50,712 bases of DNA from Archaeoglobus sp. UBA230 (GCA_002507545.1 DAVR01000037.1:1-50712); one strand, 5' to 3'. Shown: positions 1 to 7,926, counted from the stretch's first letter. Program-made: numbers and translations. The notes: generated by a model not told the origin, from the letters alone.

Positions 1-66
1 CCGAGATTTGAACTCGGGTCACGGCGTCCCGAACGCCGCAGGATCACCAGGCTACCCCACGGCCCC
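1..66 (-). tRNA. tRNA-Pro (anticodon CGG), 3' end cut by window edge
   Basis: On the minus strand the 5' acceptor GGGGCCG is at 66-60. A D-arm follows, then an anticodon stem CGGCG/CGCCG holding the loop TTCGGGA (anticodon CGG, reading CCG proline codons), and a T-arm CCGAG-TTCAAAT-CTCGG that ends at position 1. The 3' acceptor strand and discriminator base lie outside the window. The first 15 bases are also the last codons of the upstream RNA polymerase subunit gene. A TATA-like stretch near 96-104, inside that gene, could give the tRNA its own promoter. Confidence 0.93.
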
Positions 67-282
67 ATGGAACCGGGATAACTCCTTAAGTACGGATTTA
101 TGAGTTATGAACATTCTCCTGCAGCAATATCTTTCAATTCCAAGCTCATCCAGTGCCTCCTTAGAACTTTTACCCTCCTTTAGCTTTTTCTGGTATTCCT
201 CGTAGAGATGACCTATAACTGAACCGCATGAAAAACATCTGATGGGGAAGTCGCTTGCGCTCTCCTCTCTTGGCACATCCAT
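52..282 (-). CDS. rpoN: DNA-directed RNA polymerase subunit N (Rpb10-like)
   Basis: Small zinc-binding subunit of archaeal RNA polymerase, which helps assemble the D/L/P platform. The diagnostic pair is visible: an N-terminal CFSCG motif (C16, C19) and the CCRRM motif typical of Rpb10. At 76 residues it is slightly longer than usual, with about 13 extra residues before PIRCFSCG. The ATG at 282 is supported by AGGTGA seven bases upstream. It is the last gene of the eL18-uL13-uS9 operon, starting 6 bases after the uS9 stop. Its last four codons and TAG stop are the first 15 bases of tRNA-Pro, so the C-terminal GAVG is encoded by tRNA sequence. Confidence 0.95.
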   Translation of the reverse strand: MDVPREESASDFPIRCFSCGSVIGHLYEEYQKKLKEGKSSKEALDELGIERYCCRRMFITHKSVLKELSRFHGAVG

Positions 283-288
283 CGGTAT

Positions 289-687
289 TCACCTATATGA
301 GGTCTGCCTCCTCGCTCTTGCTCCTCTGCCTCCCTGTATCTTTGGAAGCTTTCTTCTGACATCGTTAACCAGAAGCATCCTGTCATACTCAAGAAACGCC
401 TTTCTGAGTTCTTCGTCACCGCTGAACTCAAGCAAAGCTCTTGCTATTGCGGTTCTTGCAGCTTCAGCCTGAGCCATGAAACCACCTCCCCATGTCGTTA
501 CATCAATGTCAACTTTCTTTGCCAAGTCTTTGGCTATTATCAGCGGTTCCATGATCTTCATTCTGGCGAGTTCCGGTTCGTGAATTTCAACGGGAACCTT
601 GTTGATTCTCACTCTGCCGACTCCGGGCCTTATCACTGCTCTTGCAGTTGCAGTCTTTCTCTTACCACTCGTAACAACAATTTTCAT
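289..687 (-). CDS. rpsI: Small ribosomal subunit protein uS9
   Basis: Ribosomal protein S9 (132 residues), whose C-terminal tail reaches the P-site tRNA in the 30S subunit. Family marks seen are the N-terminal [13 protein letters not shown] segment, the central [13 protein letters not shown] segment, and the basic tail ending RRQTSYR. A longer reading frame begins at 708, but the ATG at 687 is better: GAGGTG lies six bases upstream, the protein then begins like the family, and the uL13 stop sits immediately before it (TGAAATG), implying translational coupling. Second-last protein gene of the operon. Confidence 0.95.
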   Translation of the reverse strand: MKIVVTSGKRKTATARAVIRPGVGRVRINKVPVEIHEPELARMKIMEPLIIAKDLAKKVDIDVTTWGGGFMAQAEAARTAIARALLEFSGDEELRKAFLEYDRMLLVNDVRRKLPKIQGGRGARARRQTSYR

Positions 688-688
688 T

Positions 689-1159
689 TCAGACACCTCT
701 GAAACCAAGATATCTGCTTACCTCTGCAAGAGTAACATACTTGTCTGTTTTTGAAACTTTCTCCAGTATAGCATCTTCAATCCTCTCGAAATTCTTATCT
801 TTAAGCTCTTCGGGCACGCCCATAAATACACGGAGATTTCTGTAAGCTTCTCTTCCACGAGAGCTCTTCCAGGGGAGCATTCCTCTGACAGTTCTCTTGA
901 AAATCTTTTCAGGGTGTCTTGGGAAGTATGGCCCCTTTTCCTTGCTTCCTCTATCGTACCTCTCCTTGTATCTCTCGAAAACCATGTACTTCTCTCCTGT
1001 AATCACAACCTTCTCAGCATTCACAACGACAATTTTCTCGCCGTTAAGCAATCTCTTTGCAATTTTGCTTGAAAGCCTTCCGAGAATATGTCCGGAAGCG
1101 TCAATAACTGTAAACTCATCGCCAAGAGTTCTTATAACCCTGCTCACATTTACCGCCAC
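689..1159 (-). CDS. rplM: Large ribosomal subunit protein uL13
   Basis: Ribosomal protein L13 of the 50S subunit (156 residues, close to the archaeal norm). Recognised by the [18 protein letters not shown] start, the [11 protein letters not shown] segment and the [11 protein letters not shown] block. The start is a GTG at 1159 preceded by GAGGTGA at normal spacing. The gene lies 9 bases after the eL18 stop and is followed directly by uS9, the conserved archaeal order eL18-uL13-uS9-RpoN. Confidence 0.95.
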   Translation of the reverse strand: MAVNVSRVIRTLGDEFTVIDASGHILGRLSSKIAKRLLNGEKIVVVNAEKVVITGEKYMVFERYKERYDRGSKEKGPYFPRHPEKIFKRTVRGMLPWKSSRGREAYRNLRVFMGVPEELKDKNFERIEDAILEKVSKTDKYVTLAEVSRYLGFRGV

Positions 1160-1168
1160 AGCATCACC

Positions 1169-1546
1169 TCACGCCATTATTCTAACTCCGCTCCCCTTCG
1201 GATTCTCTCTAAGAAGTTCGTCTATCCTCATGCACGTTCCTCCAGCCTCTGTAATCTTTCTCTTTGCCGTTTCCGAGAAGCTTAATGCTGCAACCTTGAC
1301 TGGCTTTGTTATGCTACCGCTACCAAGAACCTTCCCCGGCACAACAACGTACTCATCTGCCTTAGCATACTTTTCAATCTTGGAAACGTTGACCTCCGCA
1401 TGCAGCCTTCTCGGCTTCGCTAACCTCTCTGCTACATCTTTCCAGATTGCAGCACCATTCTTTGCTGACTCACTCAGCAGGACATCAATGAGAGTAACAA
1501 GATTTGGATTCGATTTTCTCCTCTGCAACTTTCTGATCTTGCTCAT
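1169..1546 (-). CDS. rpl18e: Large ribosomal subunit protein eL18 (L18e)
   Basis: Archaeal/eukaryotic-type ribosomal protein of the large subunit, 125 residues. The N-terminus MSKIRKLQRRKSNPNLV and the VVVPGKVLGSGSITKPV block are typical. First gene of the ribosomal/RNA polymerase operon. A TATA-like element at 1587-1597 predicts transcription beginning near 1567, leaving a leader of about 20 bases that contains GAGGTG. This operon head therefore appears to use a ribosome-binding site rather than a leaderless start. Confidence 0.95.
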   Translation of the reverse strand: MSKIRKLQRRKSNPNLVTLIDVLLSESAKNGAAIWKDVAERLAKPRRLHAEVNVSKIEKYAKADEYVVVPGKVLGSGSITKPVKVAALSFSETAKRKITEAGGTCMRIDELLRENPKGSGVRIMA

Positions 1547-1586
1547 ACCCTTTACACCTCAACGTAGTTCTGACCGTTACATCACT

Positions 1587-1597
1587 GAATTTAAATC
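1587..1597 (-). promoter_or_regulatory. TATA box for the eL18 operon
   Basis: GATTTAAATTC on the minus strand lies about 45 bases upstream of the eL18 ATG. Archaeal TATA boxes sit about 25 bases before the start of transcription, so this predicts a short leader carrying the GAGGTG ribosome-binding site. Assigned by position and composition only. Confidence 0.5.
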
Positions 1598-1642
1598 TTT
1601 GCCGCATGTTAATTCTTTAATGTTCTTCCCCCCTGAGAAGGG

Positions 1643-1650
1643 CTAAAAAT
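1643..1650 (+). promoter_or_regulatory. TATA box for the LOG-like gene, leaderless start
   Basis: CTAAAAAT is centred about 25 bases before the ATG at 1671, so transcription should begin at or next to the start codon. No ribosome-binding site is visible between the box and the ATG. Confidence 0.45.
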
Positions 1651-1670
1651 CCTTTCGAAAAGTAGATGTT

Positions 1671-2117
1671 ATGCAGATTGGTGTGATTGGTGCCGGGCAA
1701 TGTGATGAAGAAACTTACAAAATAGCCTATCGAGTCGGTCAGCTTATTGCAGAGAAAGGTCACATTCTGGTCAATGGTGGTTTGGGGGGAGTGATGGAAG
1801 CCAGTGCCAGAGGTGCAAAAAGCAGAAATGGCATAGTTGTCGCAATACTCCCACGAGGAAAAGAAATTGGCAACAAATTCTCGGATATAAGAATTGCGAC
1901 AGACATGGGACATGCAAGGAACATTATAATCGTCCACTCGTCGGACGCTTTGATATCCGTTGGAGGTGGTTACGGCACGATTTCAGAAATTGCGATAGCG
2001 CTTAAAGAAGGGAAAAGAGTTGCATCCATCAGGCCTCCAGTGATTATAGAAGGTATGAAGGTCTTTGAAACTCCTGAAGAAGCAGTCAATTACTGTATTT
2101 CCTCCTCAGTCAAATAG
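1671..2117 (+). CDS. LOG/SLOG-superfamily protein, TIGR00725 type
   Basis: A 148-residue Rossmann-like protein. It has an N-terminal nucleotide-binding strand-loop (IGVIGAGQCD), the glycine-rich turn NGGLGGVMEASARGAK, and the SVGGGYGTISEIAIALKEG segment. This GGYGT-E pattern is shared with lysine-decarboxylase-like (LOG) and molybdenum-cofactor-carrier-like proteins of the SLOG superfamily. Family members bind nucleotides or nucleotide-derived ligands, but the cellular role of this subgroup is unsettled and nothing nearby specifies it. The last 28 bases overlap the 3' end of the convergent ahbC gene. The start appears leaderless. Confidence 0.8.
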   Translation: MQIGVIGAGQCDEETYKIAYRVGQLIAEKGHILVNGGLGGVMEASARGAKSRNGIVVAILPRGKEIGNKFSDIRIATDMGHARNIIIVHSSDALISVGGGYGTISEIAIALKEGKRVASIRPPVIIEGMKVFETPEEAVNYCISSSVK

Positions 2118-3223
2118 CAGCTTGGATCCTCTCCCCACAGATCACCATAACGGTAAGCTCTAACTCTAAAACCTCCACAGAGTGTCTTGAATCTGCATCT
2201 GCCACACTTGCCCCTCAAGTATTCTATCTTGTTCCGCAGTTTCCTTAGGAGTTCATCATCTCTCATCCAGATTTCTTCAAAATCCTTCTCAAGAACATTG
2301 CCAACTGTGTAATCCCACCAGAACTGGTTAGGGTGCACGTCACCTCTGTGGTCTATACAGGCAAGTCTTGTTCCGCTACTGTCTCCTCCTCTGTACTTCA
2401 AAAACTCTAGAACCATTTCTGCTCTATCTTCATTCATCTGCTTCAGCCTTAGGTAGGTGTAGATACCATCTGCAGGGTTATCAACAGTCATAATCTCCAT
2501 TCCCTCAACAACCGCTTCAGTAATCAGGTCATCAATTAACTTTCTTCTTTCAGAGTTGTTTATGTCATCCTCAAAATCAGCCCTTCCCGATGGAACGAGA
2601 TGGTAAAGGCAAAATCTTGGAATCCCGTTCTCTCTTGCAAGTTTTATCAGTGGAAGAACCTCGTTATAGTTGTGTCTTGTTACCGTAAATCTTATGCCTG
2701 ACAGAACAACTTCGCTGGCTATTAGAAGTCCCTTGAAAGCTTTTTCAAAGGCACCATTGACCCCTCTGAACCTGTCGTTTATTCCTTTAAGACCGTCAAG
2801 GCTCACTCCAACATATTCAAAAACCTCGAGATTTTCAGCAACGTCTTTGTCAATGAGCGTTCCATTTGTAGATAGAACAGTCCGTATCTTCTTCTTTTTC
2901 GCATACTCTGCAATATCAAATATGTCGGCTCTTAGCAAAGGCTCACCACCGCTGAAGAGTATCAACGGCACTTTAAAGTTAGAAAGCTTGTCAATTACCT
3001 CAAAGCACTGCTCGGTTGTTAGTTCGTAGGATTCGCTTCCAGCGGAGGCGTAGCAGTGCAAACATTTGAGGTTGCATCTGTTGGTCAGATTCCAGACTAC
3101 GATTGGATGGAAGGAGGAAGCAAACTTTTTCAGGCTTTCTGGAATAAAGCTCGAGTCTCCTTCGTAAGTTAGATGCCTCGATACAGTCGCTTCACCTGAT
3201 ATCAACTTGCTGAGACTGATCAC
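2090..3223 (-). CDS. ahbC: AhbC-like radical SAM enzyme, 12,18-didecarboxysiroheme deacetylase
   Basis: Radical SAM protein of 377 residues with the CxxxCxxC cluster site (C50, C54, C57 in TNRCNLKCLHCYAS), a LFSGGEPLLR motif and a C-terminal cysteine-rich region (ACIDHRG, CGRCRFKTLCGG, DPSCYL) that should bind an auxiliary cluster. The N-terminal MISLSKL, the HPNQFWWDYTVGNV segment and the final GDLWGEDPSCYLTEEEI match AhbC as I know it from sulfate reducers and methanogens. There it removes the acetate side chains of 12,18-didecarboxysiroheme to give Fe-coproporphyrin III in the alternative haem pathway. AhbD, the next enzyme, is related, but the C-terminal pattern fits AhbC better. Haem would feed the cytochromes implied by ccmAB at 13793-15068. 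Confidence 0.85.
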   Translation of the reverse strand: MISLSKLISGEATVSRHLTYEGDSSFIPESLKKFASSFHPIVVWNLTNRCNLKCLHCYASAGSESYELTTEQCFEVIDKLSNFKVPLILFSGGEPLLRADIFDIAEYAKKKKIRTVLSTNGTLIDKDVAENLEVFEYVGVSLDGLKGINDRFRGVNGAFEKAFKGLLIASEVVLSGIRFTVTRHNYNEVLPLIKLARENGIPRFCLYHLVPSGRADFEDDINNSERRKLIDDLITEAVVEGMEIMTVDNPADGIYTYLRLKQMNEDRAEMVLEFLKYRGGDSSGTRLACIDHRGDVHPNQFWWDYTVGNVLEKDFEEIWMRDDELLRKLRNKIEYLRGKCGRCRFKTLCGGFRVRAYRYGDLWGEDPSCYLTEEEIQ

Positions 3224-3267
3224 TCTTGTGACTTATTCCGGCTTTAGAAAAAGTTTGTGGGGAAAAG

Positions 3268-3277
3268 GATTAAAATC
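3268..3277 (+). promoter_or_regulatory. TATA-like box for tRNA-Ser
   Basis: GATTAAAATC lies about 26 bases before the mature tRNA 5' end at 3299. That is the expected position for a transcript starting at or just before the tRNA. Confidence 0.4.
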
Positions 3278-3298
3278 AGGTTTATCAAGTTAACTTGA

Positions 3299-3383
3299 GC
3301 CGGGGTTGCAGAGCCAGGCCACTGCGGGAGACTCGAGATCTCCTGCCCATTCGGGCGCGTGGGTTCGAATCCCACCCCCGGCG
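3299..3383 (+). tRNA. tRNA-Ser (anticodon CGA)
   Basis: An 85-base class II tRNA. The acceptor GCCGGGG (3299-3305) pairs with CCCCGGC (3376-3382) and the discriminator is G3383. The anticodon stem GGAGA/TCTCC encloses the loop CTCGAGA, giving anticodon CGA with the conserved U33. A variable arm GCCC-ATTC-GGGC and a T-arm GTGGG-TTCGAAT-CCCAC follow. The long variable arm, G discriminator and CGA anticodon distinguish serine from leucine. CCA is not encoded, since TCT follows. Confidence 0.95.
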
Positions 3384-3425
3384 TCTTCAACTTATCTCTA
3401 ACTCTTTATAATATCTGAACTCAGC

Positions 3426-4373
3426 TCAACTTTGGGAAAACTTTCTCCTCAAATATGGCCTCGTCTTCAGTCGGTAATACCATCTCCCGTGGAGGTTCTG
3501 ATACCACCACACGAGGCGAAGCTGAATTGGAAGCTTAGGAATCCAGAAGCCCCTCGGAATGCTCTCGACTGGTTTTCTTCTTTCAAAGATAACATCAGCC
3601 ATTACAAACCCTTCACCATCCTCCCTGCTCATCCTCTCCAGAACTCTTCCCTCAGCATCAACAATCATCGTCTCGCCGAGATAGTAGGACTTGAAGGGAA
3701 AACCTGGCAGCAGCGGCATTCCTCCCTCAAACTCACCAGCATGTGCTGCATGTATAACAGGCACACCGAGCAACCTCGCAAACCTAACGGGAGTTTCCCT
3801 CATTATTTCGAGATTTGTGTCGTGCAGCTTATCTGGAAACCCCGGAAGTCTTTTCTCCGGCAGCGTCCACCATGCTGAACCTCCAATTACAGCTTCAACT
3901 CTCCCTAGCATTCTTTTTGCGGTTCTCGTCCTAATGAACTCCCAGCACAGAGCTACGCCAACTTTTCCGAGGGGCGTGTCGAGAATGCCATCATCACTCC
4001 CGCCTATGTAGTAGCAGTTTTCCCACATCGTCGGCTGATCTTTGTCGTGCAGAAAGACGGAACCATCGGGAAACGCAAGAATGAAGGTGTTGTAGGCATC
4101 TCCATCACGGTAGGCTATGAAGGATCCTCCAACCACACCGCTGTGTTCTGCTGCAAGGTCTTTCAGCAGCTTGGCAGGTTCACCGTCTATAGGCTGAGGA
4201 ACATCGAGCAGCTTGGGGCTGAATGCAACCGGGGAGGTGAAGAATTCGGGGAGAATGACTATTTCAGCCCCTTCTTTAAATGCCCTGCGTGCAAGATTTT
4301 TTGCCCTCTTCATGTTTTCTTGAACATTTCCCAGTTCAGCCCTCATCTGAACAGCCGCAACTCTAACATTCAT
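3426..4373 (-). CDS. Carbon-nitrogen hydrolase (nitrilase superfamily)
   Basis: A 315-residue amidase-type enzyme carrying the Glu-Lys-Cys triad: E in VILPEFF, K in LHDKDQPT and C in GVALCWEF. Such enzymes hydrolyse amides, nitriles or N-carbamoyl compounds. The tail of about 45 residues after the core (rich in W, Y and R, ending RRKFSQS) is longer than in minimal family members. A reading frame extends to 4400, but the ATG at 4373 fits better: a TATA box at 4403-4410 puts transcription near 4380, and AGGGAT precedes this ATG. The substrate cannot be told, and the neighbours (tRNA-Ser, divergent PIN gene) do not help. Confidence 0.85.
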   Translation of the reverse strand: MNVRVAAVQMRAELGNVQENMKRAKNLARRAFKEGAEIVILPEFFTSPVAFSPKLLDVPQPIDGEPAKLLKDLAAEHSGVVGGSFIAYRDGDAYNTFILAFPDGSVFLHDKDQPTMWENCYYIGGSDDGILDTPLGKVGVALCWEFIRTRTAKRMLGRVEAVIGGSAWWTLPEKRLPGFPDKLHDTNLEIMRETPVRFARLLGVPVIHAAHAGEFEGGMPLLPGFPFKSYYLGETMIVDAEGRVLERMSREDGEGFVMADVIFERRKPVESIPRGFWIPKLPIQLRLVWWYQNLHGRWYYRLKTRPYLRRKFSQS

Positions 4374-4402
4374 GTTAATCCCTGCAAAACATATGGTCAA
4401 TA

Positions 4403-4410
4403 GTATATAT
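4403..4410 (-). promoter_or_regulatory. TATA box for the nitrilase-family gene
   Basis: ATATATAC on the minus strand is centred about 33 bases before the ATG at 4373. It predicts a leader of under 10 bases and excludes the in-frame ATG at 4400, which would lie upstream of the transcript. Confidence 0.55.
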
Positions 4411-4596
4411 CATTCACTTTTTGAGCAAAAAGGGGTCTTAGTTTTAGTTGTAGTGTTGGGCGAGTGTAAGGAGATGACTGACAGTAGAAGTTTTTGTGGT
4501 AGAAGAAGTTCCCTTGGAGGAACGTTAATAGAATTGAACAAAAAATTTAAGTATAATCGAGGCTATCAACTATTGTGATAACAGTTTATCGAGATT

Positions 4597-5313
4597 TTGA
4601 AAAGTTATGAAAATTTAAAGAAGACTGTATTCTTCTGCCCCGACACTAACATCCTCTACCACCGCTTTATGACGAACTTGGGGATTGATTTGAGAAGTGT
4701 TTTACTCGTTAACGTTGTCAGAGACGAGATTGAAGCTTCGCTCAACTTCAAGTACTCTCCCAGCCAAATAGCCGAACTGAAAAAAGATGCCAAATACCAG
4801 TCATTCCTGCTCGATGAGTTCATCAACAGGAGGATGAAGAGGTCGAGACTCGCCTGCATTGCCCTGACAGAATACAGAGAGCTCAGAAGGTACGCTGTGG
4901 AGATAGAGGGTGTTGAGAGCTCAACAAACGATAAAGAGCAGAATGATTTAACGATCGTCAAAACCCTCAGAAGGTTCGAAAGAGAAAGAGCGGCTTTACC
5001 AGTAATGCTCACAGCCGACAGACAGATGGCAGACTTGTGTGAAGCTGAGGGGATAGAATACTTCCACTTCTCCATCCCACATGCCGTGAAGGCTGATTTC
5101 TGCGACCATTCTGGGATGATTAAACTGATATATAGCCTTGCAATGGTTTTCGGCGTTGTCAGACTGAACAGCGTTGTTGTATTTGGTGAATTCAAGGGAA
5201 AGAAAAAGATTGAAGAGCTGAAACTGAGATTTCTCGATAACGAATTCTGGAAAAGCTTCGAAAAACACCTGCGAATCTGCAGGAGGCTGATGGAACTTGG
5301 TATCAAGCAGTAA
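4597..5313 (+). CDS. PIN-domain protein (probable ribonuclease)
   Basis: A 238-residue protein whose first half looks like a PIN nuclease. It has FCPDTNILYH with the first catalytic aspartate (D16), a central ND pair (KEQNDLTIVK) and MLTADRQMADLCEAEG with the late aspartates. PIN domains cut RNA with two metal ions. At 238 residues it is about 100 longer than a VapC toxin, with a hydrophobic strand (LIYSLAMVFGVVRLN) and a charged C-terminal helix after the core, and no antitoxin-like gene precedes it. The start must be the TTG at 4597, because a stop lies in frame at 4579 and no ATG or GTG intervenes. The gene overlaps the next one by 17 bases. Confidence 0.75.
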   Translation: MKSYENLKKTVFFCPDTNILYHRFMTNLGIDLRSVLLVNVVRDEIEASLNFKYSPSQIAELKKDAKYQSFLLDEFINRRMKRSRLACIALTEYRELRRYAVEIEGVESSTNDKEQNDLTIVKTLRRFERERAALPVMLTADRQMADLCEAEGIEYFHFSIPHAVKADFCDHSGMIKLIYSLAMVFGVVRLNSVVVFGEFKGKKKIEELKLRFLDNEFWKSFEKHLRICRRLMELGIKQ

Positions 5314-5944
5314 GTTCAGGTTCTCAGCCAAGAGACTTCAGCGGATTCGTGATAGGGTGAGAGAAATCAGTTTTTTCGATGTAGAGGGAGGCTGGCAGAA
5401 GTCCCCTGTAAGTCCGATGGAGGTTGCCAAGCTTTTTAAGAGAATAAGAGTTAAAGATGGGTTTGAACTGATAGCTTACGTTTTCAGAAGTAGTGTAGGT
5501 GGAAACGGAATTGTGTGGGCAGTTCCAGAAGGCTATTTTCCAGATGTCAGCGAGTGTGAGAGGCTCGGTGATCTGATGAGGACACCTAAACCCAGATGTG
5601 CCATTTCACCACATCACGTGGTTGAGGTGGACGGGTCTCCAGGATCTTACATTCAGAAATCAATTTTTATCAGAGAAATTGAGGAGTTCGGGGCTTTCTG
5701 GCATGGTTTAAGCTGGAGCCTGCATGAGATAATAGATAGCAAACCCAAAGGATTTAAGTGGTATGAGGATGTGGAGGACTTAAGTCCAAAGGTTGTGATG
5801 GGCGAAAAGGTTACAGTTGAGTTCTTTACCCTAAGCGAGTTCATCGGAGAAGCTGTTTACAGGCATGAGGATGTTTATGAGGGGGAGATGTTAGAGAGCA
5901 GCAGGAGAGTGATTGCAAGTGGAGGGATGGGGTATGTACTCTAA
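5297..5944 (+). CDS. Conserved-looking protein of unknown function
   Basis: A 215-residue soluble protein that I do not recognise. It has no signal peptide, membrane segment or metal-binding cysteine cluster. It has aromatic, acidic stretches (GFKWYEDVEDL) and a histidine-rich spot (ISPHHVVEV). The upstream start is a TTG at 5297 that overlaps the PIN gene and has GGAGG ten bases before it. A GTG at 5357 is an alternative that would drop a basic 20-residue N-terminus. It overlaps the HAD gene by 11 bases, so PIN, this gene and HAD are probably co-translated. A role linked to RNA or nucleotide metabolism would be guesswork. Confidence 0.6.
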   Translation: MVSSSKFRFSAKRLQRIRDRVREISFFDVEGGWQKSPVSPMEVAKLFKRIRVKDGFELIAYVFRSSVGGNGIVWAVPEGYFPDVSECERLGDLMRTPKPRCAISPHHVVEVDGSPGSYIQKSIFIREIEEFGAFWHGLSWSLHEIIDSKPKGFKWYEDVEDLSPKVVMGEKVTVEFFTLSEFIGEAVYRHEDVYEGEMLESSRRVIASGGMGYVL

Positions 5945-6602
5945 GATAAGGGCCGTAATCTTCGATCTGGATAACACTCTTGTTGATTTTGTTGAGGCCA
6001 AAATAAAGGCTTGCAAGGCAGTGATTAACAGAATCGGTTGCGGAGATGCAAACGAACTCCTGAACTACTTCCTCAGGTGGAGACACGGCTTTGAGAGCCA
6101 CGAGAACATTGCCGATTATCTGAAGGATAAGGGTGTTTACAGCGATGAACTTTACAAAGAATGCTGTGAAATTTACGATAATGTTAAGCTGGAAAACATA
6201 ACACTGTATCCAGGGATCAAAAATGTTCTCAGCAATTTAAAGCAAAGAGGGATAAAGCTGGCAGTCGTAACGGATGCCGAGAACGGTCATGCTATCTCGA
6301 GACTACAAAAAACCGATCTACTGAAGTACTTTGACGTCATAGTCTCTGCTGACATGACGGGGAAAAGAAAACCCGAGCCCGACTCCTTACTTTTAGCCCT
6401 CAAAAAGCTTGGAGTCGAGGCTGAAGAAGCTGCTATTGTTGGAGATAGCCTTCGCAGAGACATTGAGGCCGGAAAAAAGCTTGGAATGCTAACCGTGTAT
6501 GCTGCATACGGAGACAGGAACTTCTTTGAGAGAGTAGGGTGTAAAGCCAACTTTGTTGCGAGAAGCCCCGAGGATATTTTGAAAGTTTTATTCTTTGAGT
6601 AA
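5934..6602 (+). CDS. HAD-superfamily hydrolase, subfamily IA
   Basis: A 222-residue HAD phosphatase. Motif I is FDLDNTLVD (nucleophile D11, acid/base D13), motif II is VVTDAENG, motif III lies in GKRKPEPDS and motif IV is VGDSLRRDI. An alpha-helical cap between motifs I and II puts it in subfamily IA, close to the TIGR02253-type archaeal proteins. Substrates are typically small phosphomonoesters and cannot be specified. The frame could start at a TTG at 5913, but the ATG at 5934 has GGAGGG eight bases upstream and gives the usual short N-terminus before motif I. Last gene of the 4597-6602 cluster. Confidence 0.85.
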   Translation: MYSKIRAVIFDLDNTLVDFVEAKIKACKAVINRIGCGDANELLNYFLRWRHGFESHENIADYLKDKGVYSDELYKECCEIYDNVKLENITLYPGIKNVLSNLKQRGIKLAVVTDAENGHAISRLQKTDLLKYFDVIVSADMTGKRKPEPDSLLLALKKLGVEAEEAAIVGDSLRRDIEAGKKLGMLTVYAAYGDRNFFERVGCKANFVARSPEDILKVLFFE

Positions 6603-6718
6603 TTCTTGATATGCTCAAAGCGGGCACTGACGACCTCGTTTAAAGGATGGACTTGGGAGGTATAATTTATCCCACTTTTAATAGTAAATCACCCAACTTG
6701 ACCCACATACAAAAACAT

Positions 6719-6728
6719 CTTTATAAAA
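6719..6728 (+). promoter_or_regulatory. TATA box for the MFS transporter gene
   Basis: CTTTATAAAA is centred 24 bases before the GTG at 6748, predicting a leaderless message. The 145 bases between the HAD stop and this gene hold nothing else I can identify. Confidence 0.6.
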
Positions 6729-6747
6729 TCTTCTCACTGTTTTTTCC

Positions 6748-7926
6748 GTGATATGGGTGTATCCTCCTCTTGGCATGCTAATTCTGACCATGCTTGGTGG
6801 GATTTACACCTTCAGCCTTTTCTACGCTCCTATTCAGGATTACTATTCAATAAAGGACGTAGCCCCTTTAACTCTTGCCTTCTCTCTCATAACGCTTACA
6901 TACTCAGTTTTTATAGTTCCTGCAGGGGTATTTTACGACAGAGTTGGGCCGAGGTTACCACTCCTACTTGGTGCGCTCGTGATTTTCCTTGGCTACACCT
7001 TAGCTTCGCAGATGAGATACTTTGACTGGAACACTGGTAAAATCCTATACTACACTGGACTTGGTGTTGCAGTAGGGTTGGGTATAGCGCTCGTTGATGC
7101 AGTTCCACGCCCGTTGGTTTCAAAATGGTTCCCAGACAAAACGGGAACGGCTGTTGGGATAGTGGCGGTTGGTTTTGGAATTGGGGCTGCCGTAATGACG
7201 CCGGTAATTTCATATCTTCTTAGCATCGCATCGGTTTTCGATACATTTGTTTACGTTGGAGTCATATACCTTATTGTTATCCTTCTCTGTACAATTCCAA
7301 TGAGAGATCCAAGGATGGAGAGAAGAGAAGAAGAAGTTTCACTGAATCTTTCTGAAACTCTGAAAGATAGGAGGTTTCAGATTTTATGGTTGGCTTTTCT
7401 TCTTTCATCCTTCTCAGGATTGATGGTCATTGGAAATGCTGCACCTATACTGAAAGAAGGAGCGAAACAGACTCCAGAACTCGTGAGTTTAATTTCGACC
7501 TTCCTCATTGTCACATCAATAGCTAACGCGTCAGGAAGGCTAATTTGGGGTTTTCTGCTCGACAAAATCGGAGTTGTTAGCTCTATGTTGGCAAATTTTG
7601 TTACTACTGCCGTTTCTGCCTTTGCACTCTCGAAAACTTTCTCAACTTACTTAGTTTTCCCTCTGGCGTCTGTGATTTACGCAAACTATGGTGGGGTGCT
7701 GGCAATATTCCCTTCTGCAACGGCAATACTCTTCGGAAAGAAGTATGCTGGAAGGATTTATGGTGCGATATTCACAGCGTGGGGATTTTCCGGGCTTATA
7801 GCTCCATATGCAGGAGGGCTGGTGAGAGACGTTTTGCAGAGCTACACTGTTGCCTTCTACTTGGCCTCCCTTTCGGCTTTACTGGCAACACTTCTAATTC
7901 TTTTAAGCAGAAGATTTTTCAGATAG
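6748..7926 (+). CDS. Major facilitator superfamily transporter, oxalate/formate antiporter-like
   Basis: A 392-residue integral membrane protein with about 12 hydrophobic segments. The MFS loop 2-3 signature is partly visible (GVFYDRVGPRLPLLLGA), with a counterpart in the second half (GRLIWGFLLDKIGVV). The YTFSLFYAPIQDYY start, and the WFPDKTGTAVGIVAVGFGIGAA and WGFSGLIAPYAGG segments, resemble the OFA group (oxalate/formate and other monocarboxylate carriers). It begins with a GTG placed 24 bases after a TATA box. Its last 24 bases overlap the 3' end of the convergent membrane-protein gene. The substrate is unknown. Confidence 0.85.
   Translation: MIWVYPPLGMLILTMLGGIYTFSLFYAPIQDYYSIKDVAPLTLAFSLITLTYSVFIVPAGVFYDRVGPRLPLLLGALVIFLGYTLASQMRYFDWNTGKILYYTGLGVAVGLGIALVDAVPRPLVSKWFPDKTGTAVGIVAVGFGIGAAVMTPVISYLLSIASVFDTFVYVGVIYLIVILLCTIPMRDPRMERREEEVSLNLSETLKDRRFQILWLAFLLSSFSGLMVIGNAAPILKEGAKQTPELVSLISTFLIVTSIANASGRLIWGFLLDKIGVVSSMLANFVTTAVSAFALSKTFSTYLVFPLASVIYANYGGVLAIFPSATAILFGKKYAGRIYGAIFTAWGFSGLIAPYAGGLVRDVLQSYTVAFYLASLSALLATLLILLSRRFFR

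Noticed and set aside
897..1646. Long plus-strand open frame opposite the ribosomal protein genes (249 codons)
   Set aside because: It lies antisense to uL13 and eL18, both certain genes, and its Ser/Leu/Phe-rich composition is what the opposite strand of a basic protein gives.
3299..3383. Reading the class II tRNA as tRNA-Leu (GAG)
   Set aside because: With the loop CTCGAGA the conserved U33 places the anticodon at CGA, and the discriminator G fits serine.
4372..4578. Small plus-strand open frame between the nitrilase and PIN genes
   Set aside because: It overlaps the nitrilase start and promoter, has a Cys/Ser/Arg-rich composition, and its only plausible ATG has a ribosome-binding site too close to it.
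4597..5944. VapBC-type toxin-antitoxin pair
   Set aside because: The PIN protein is too long, no small DNA-binding antitoxin precedes it, and the following gene is larger than any antitoxin.
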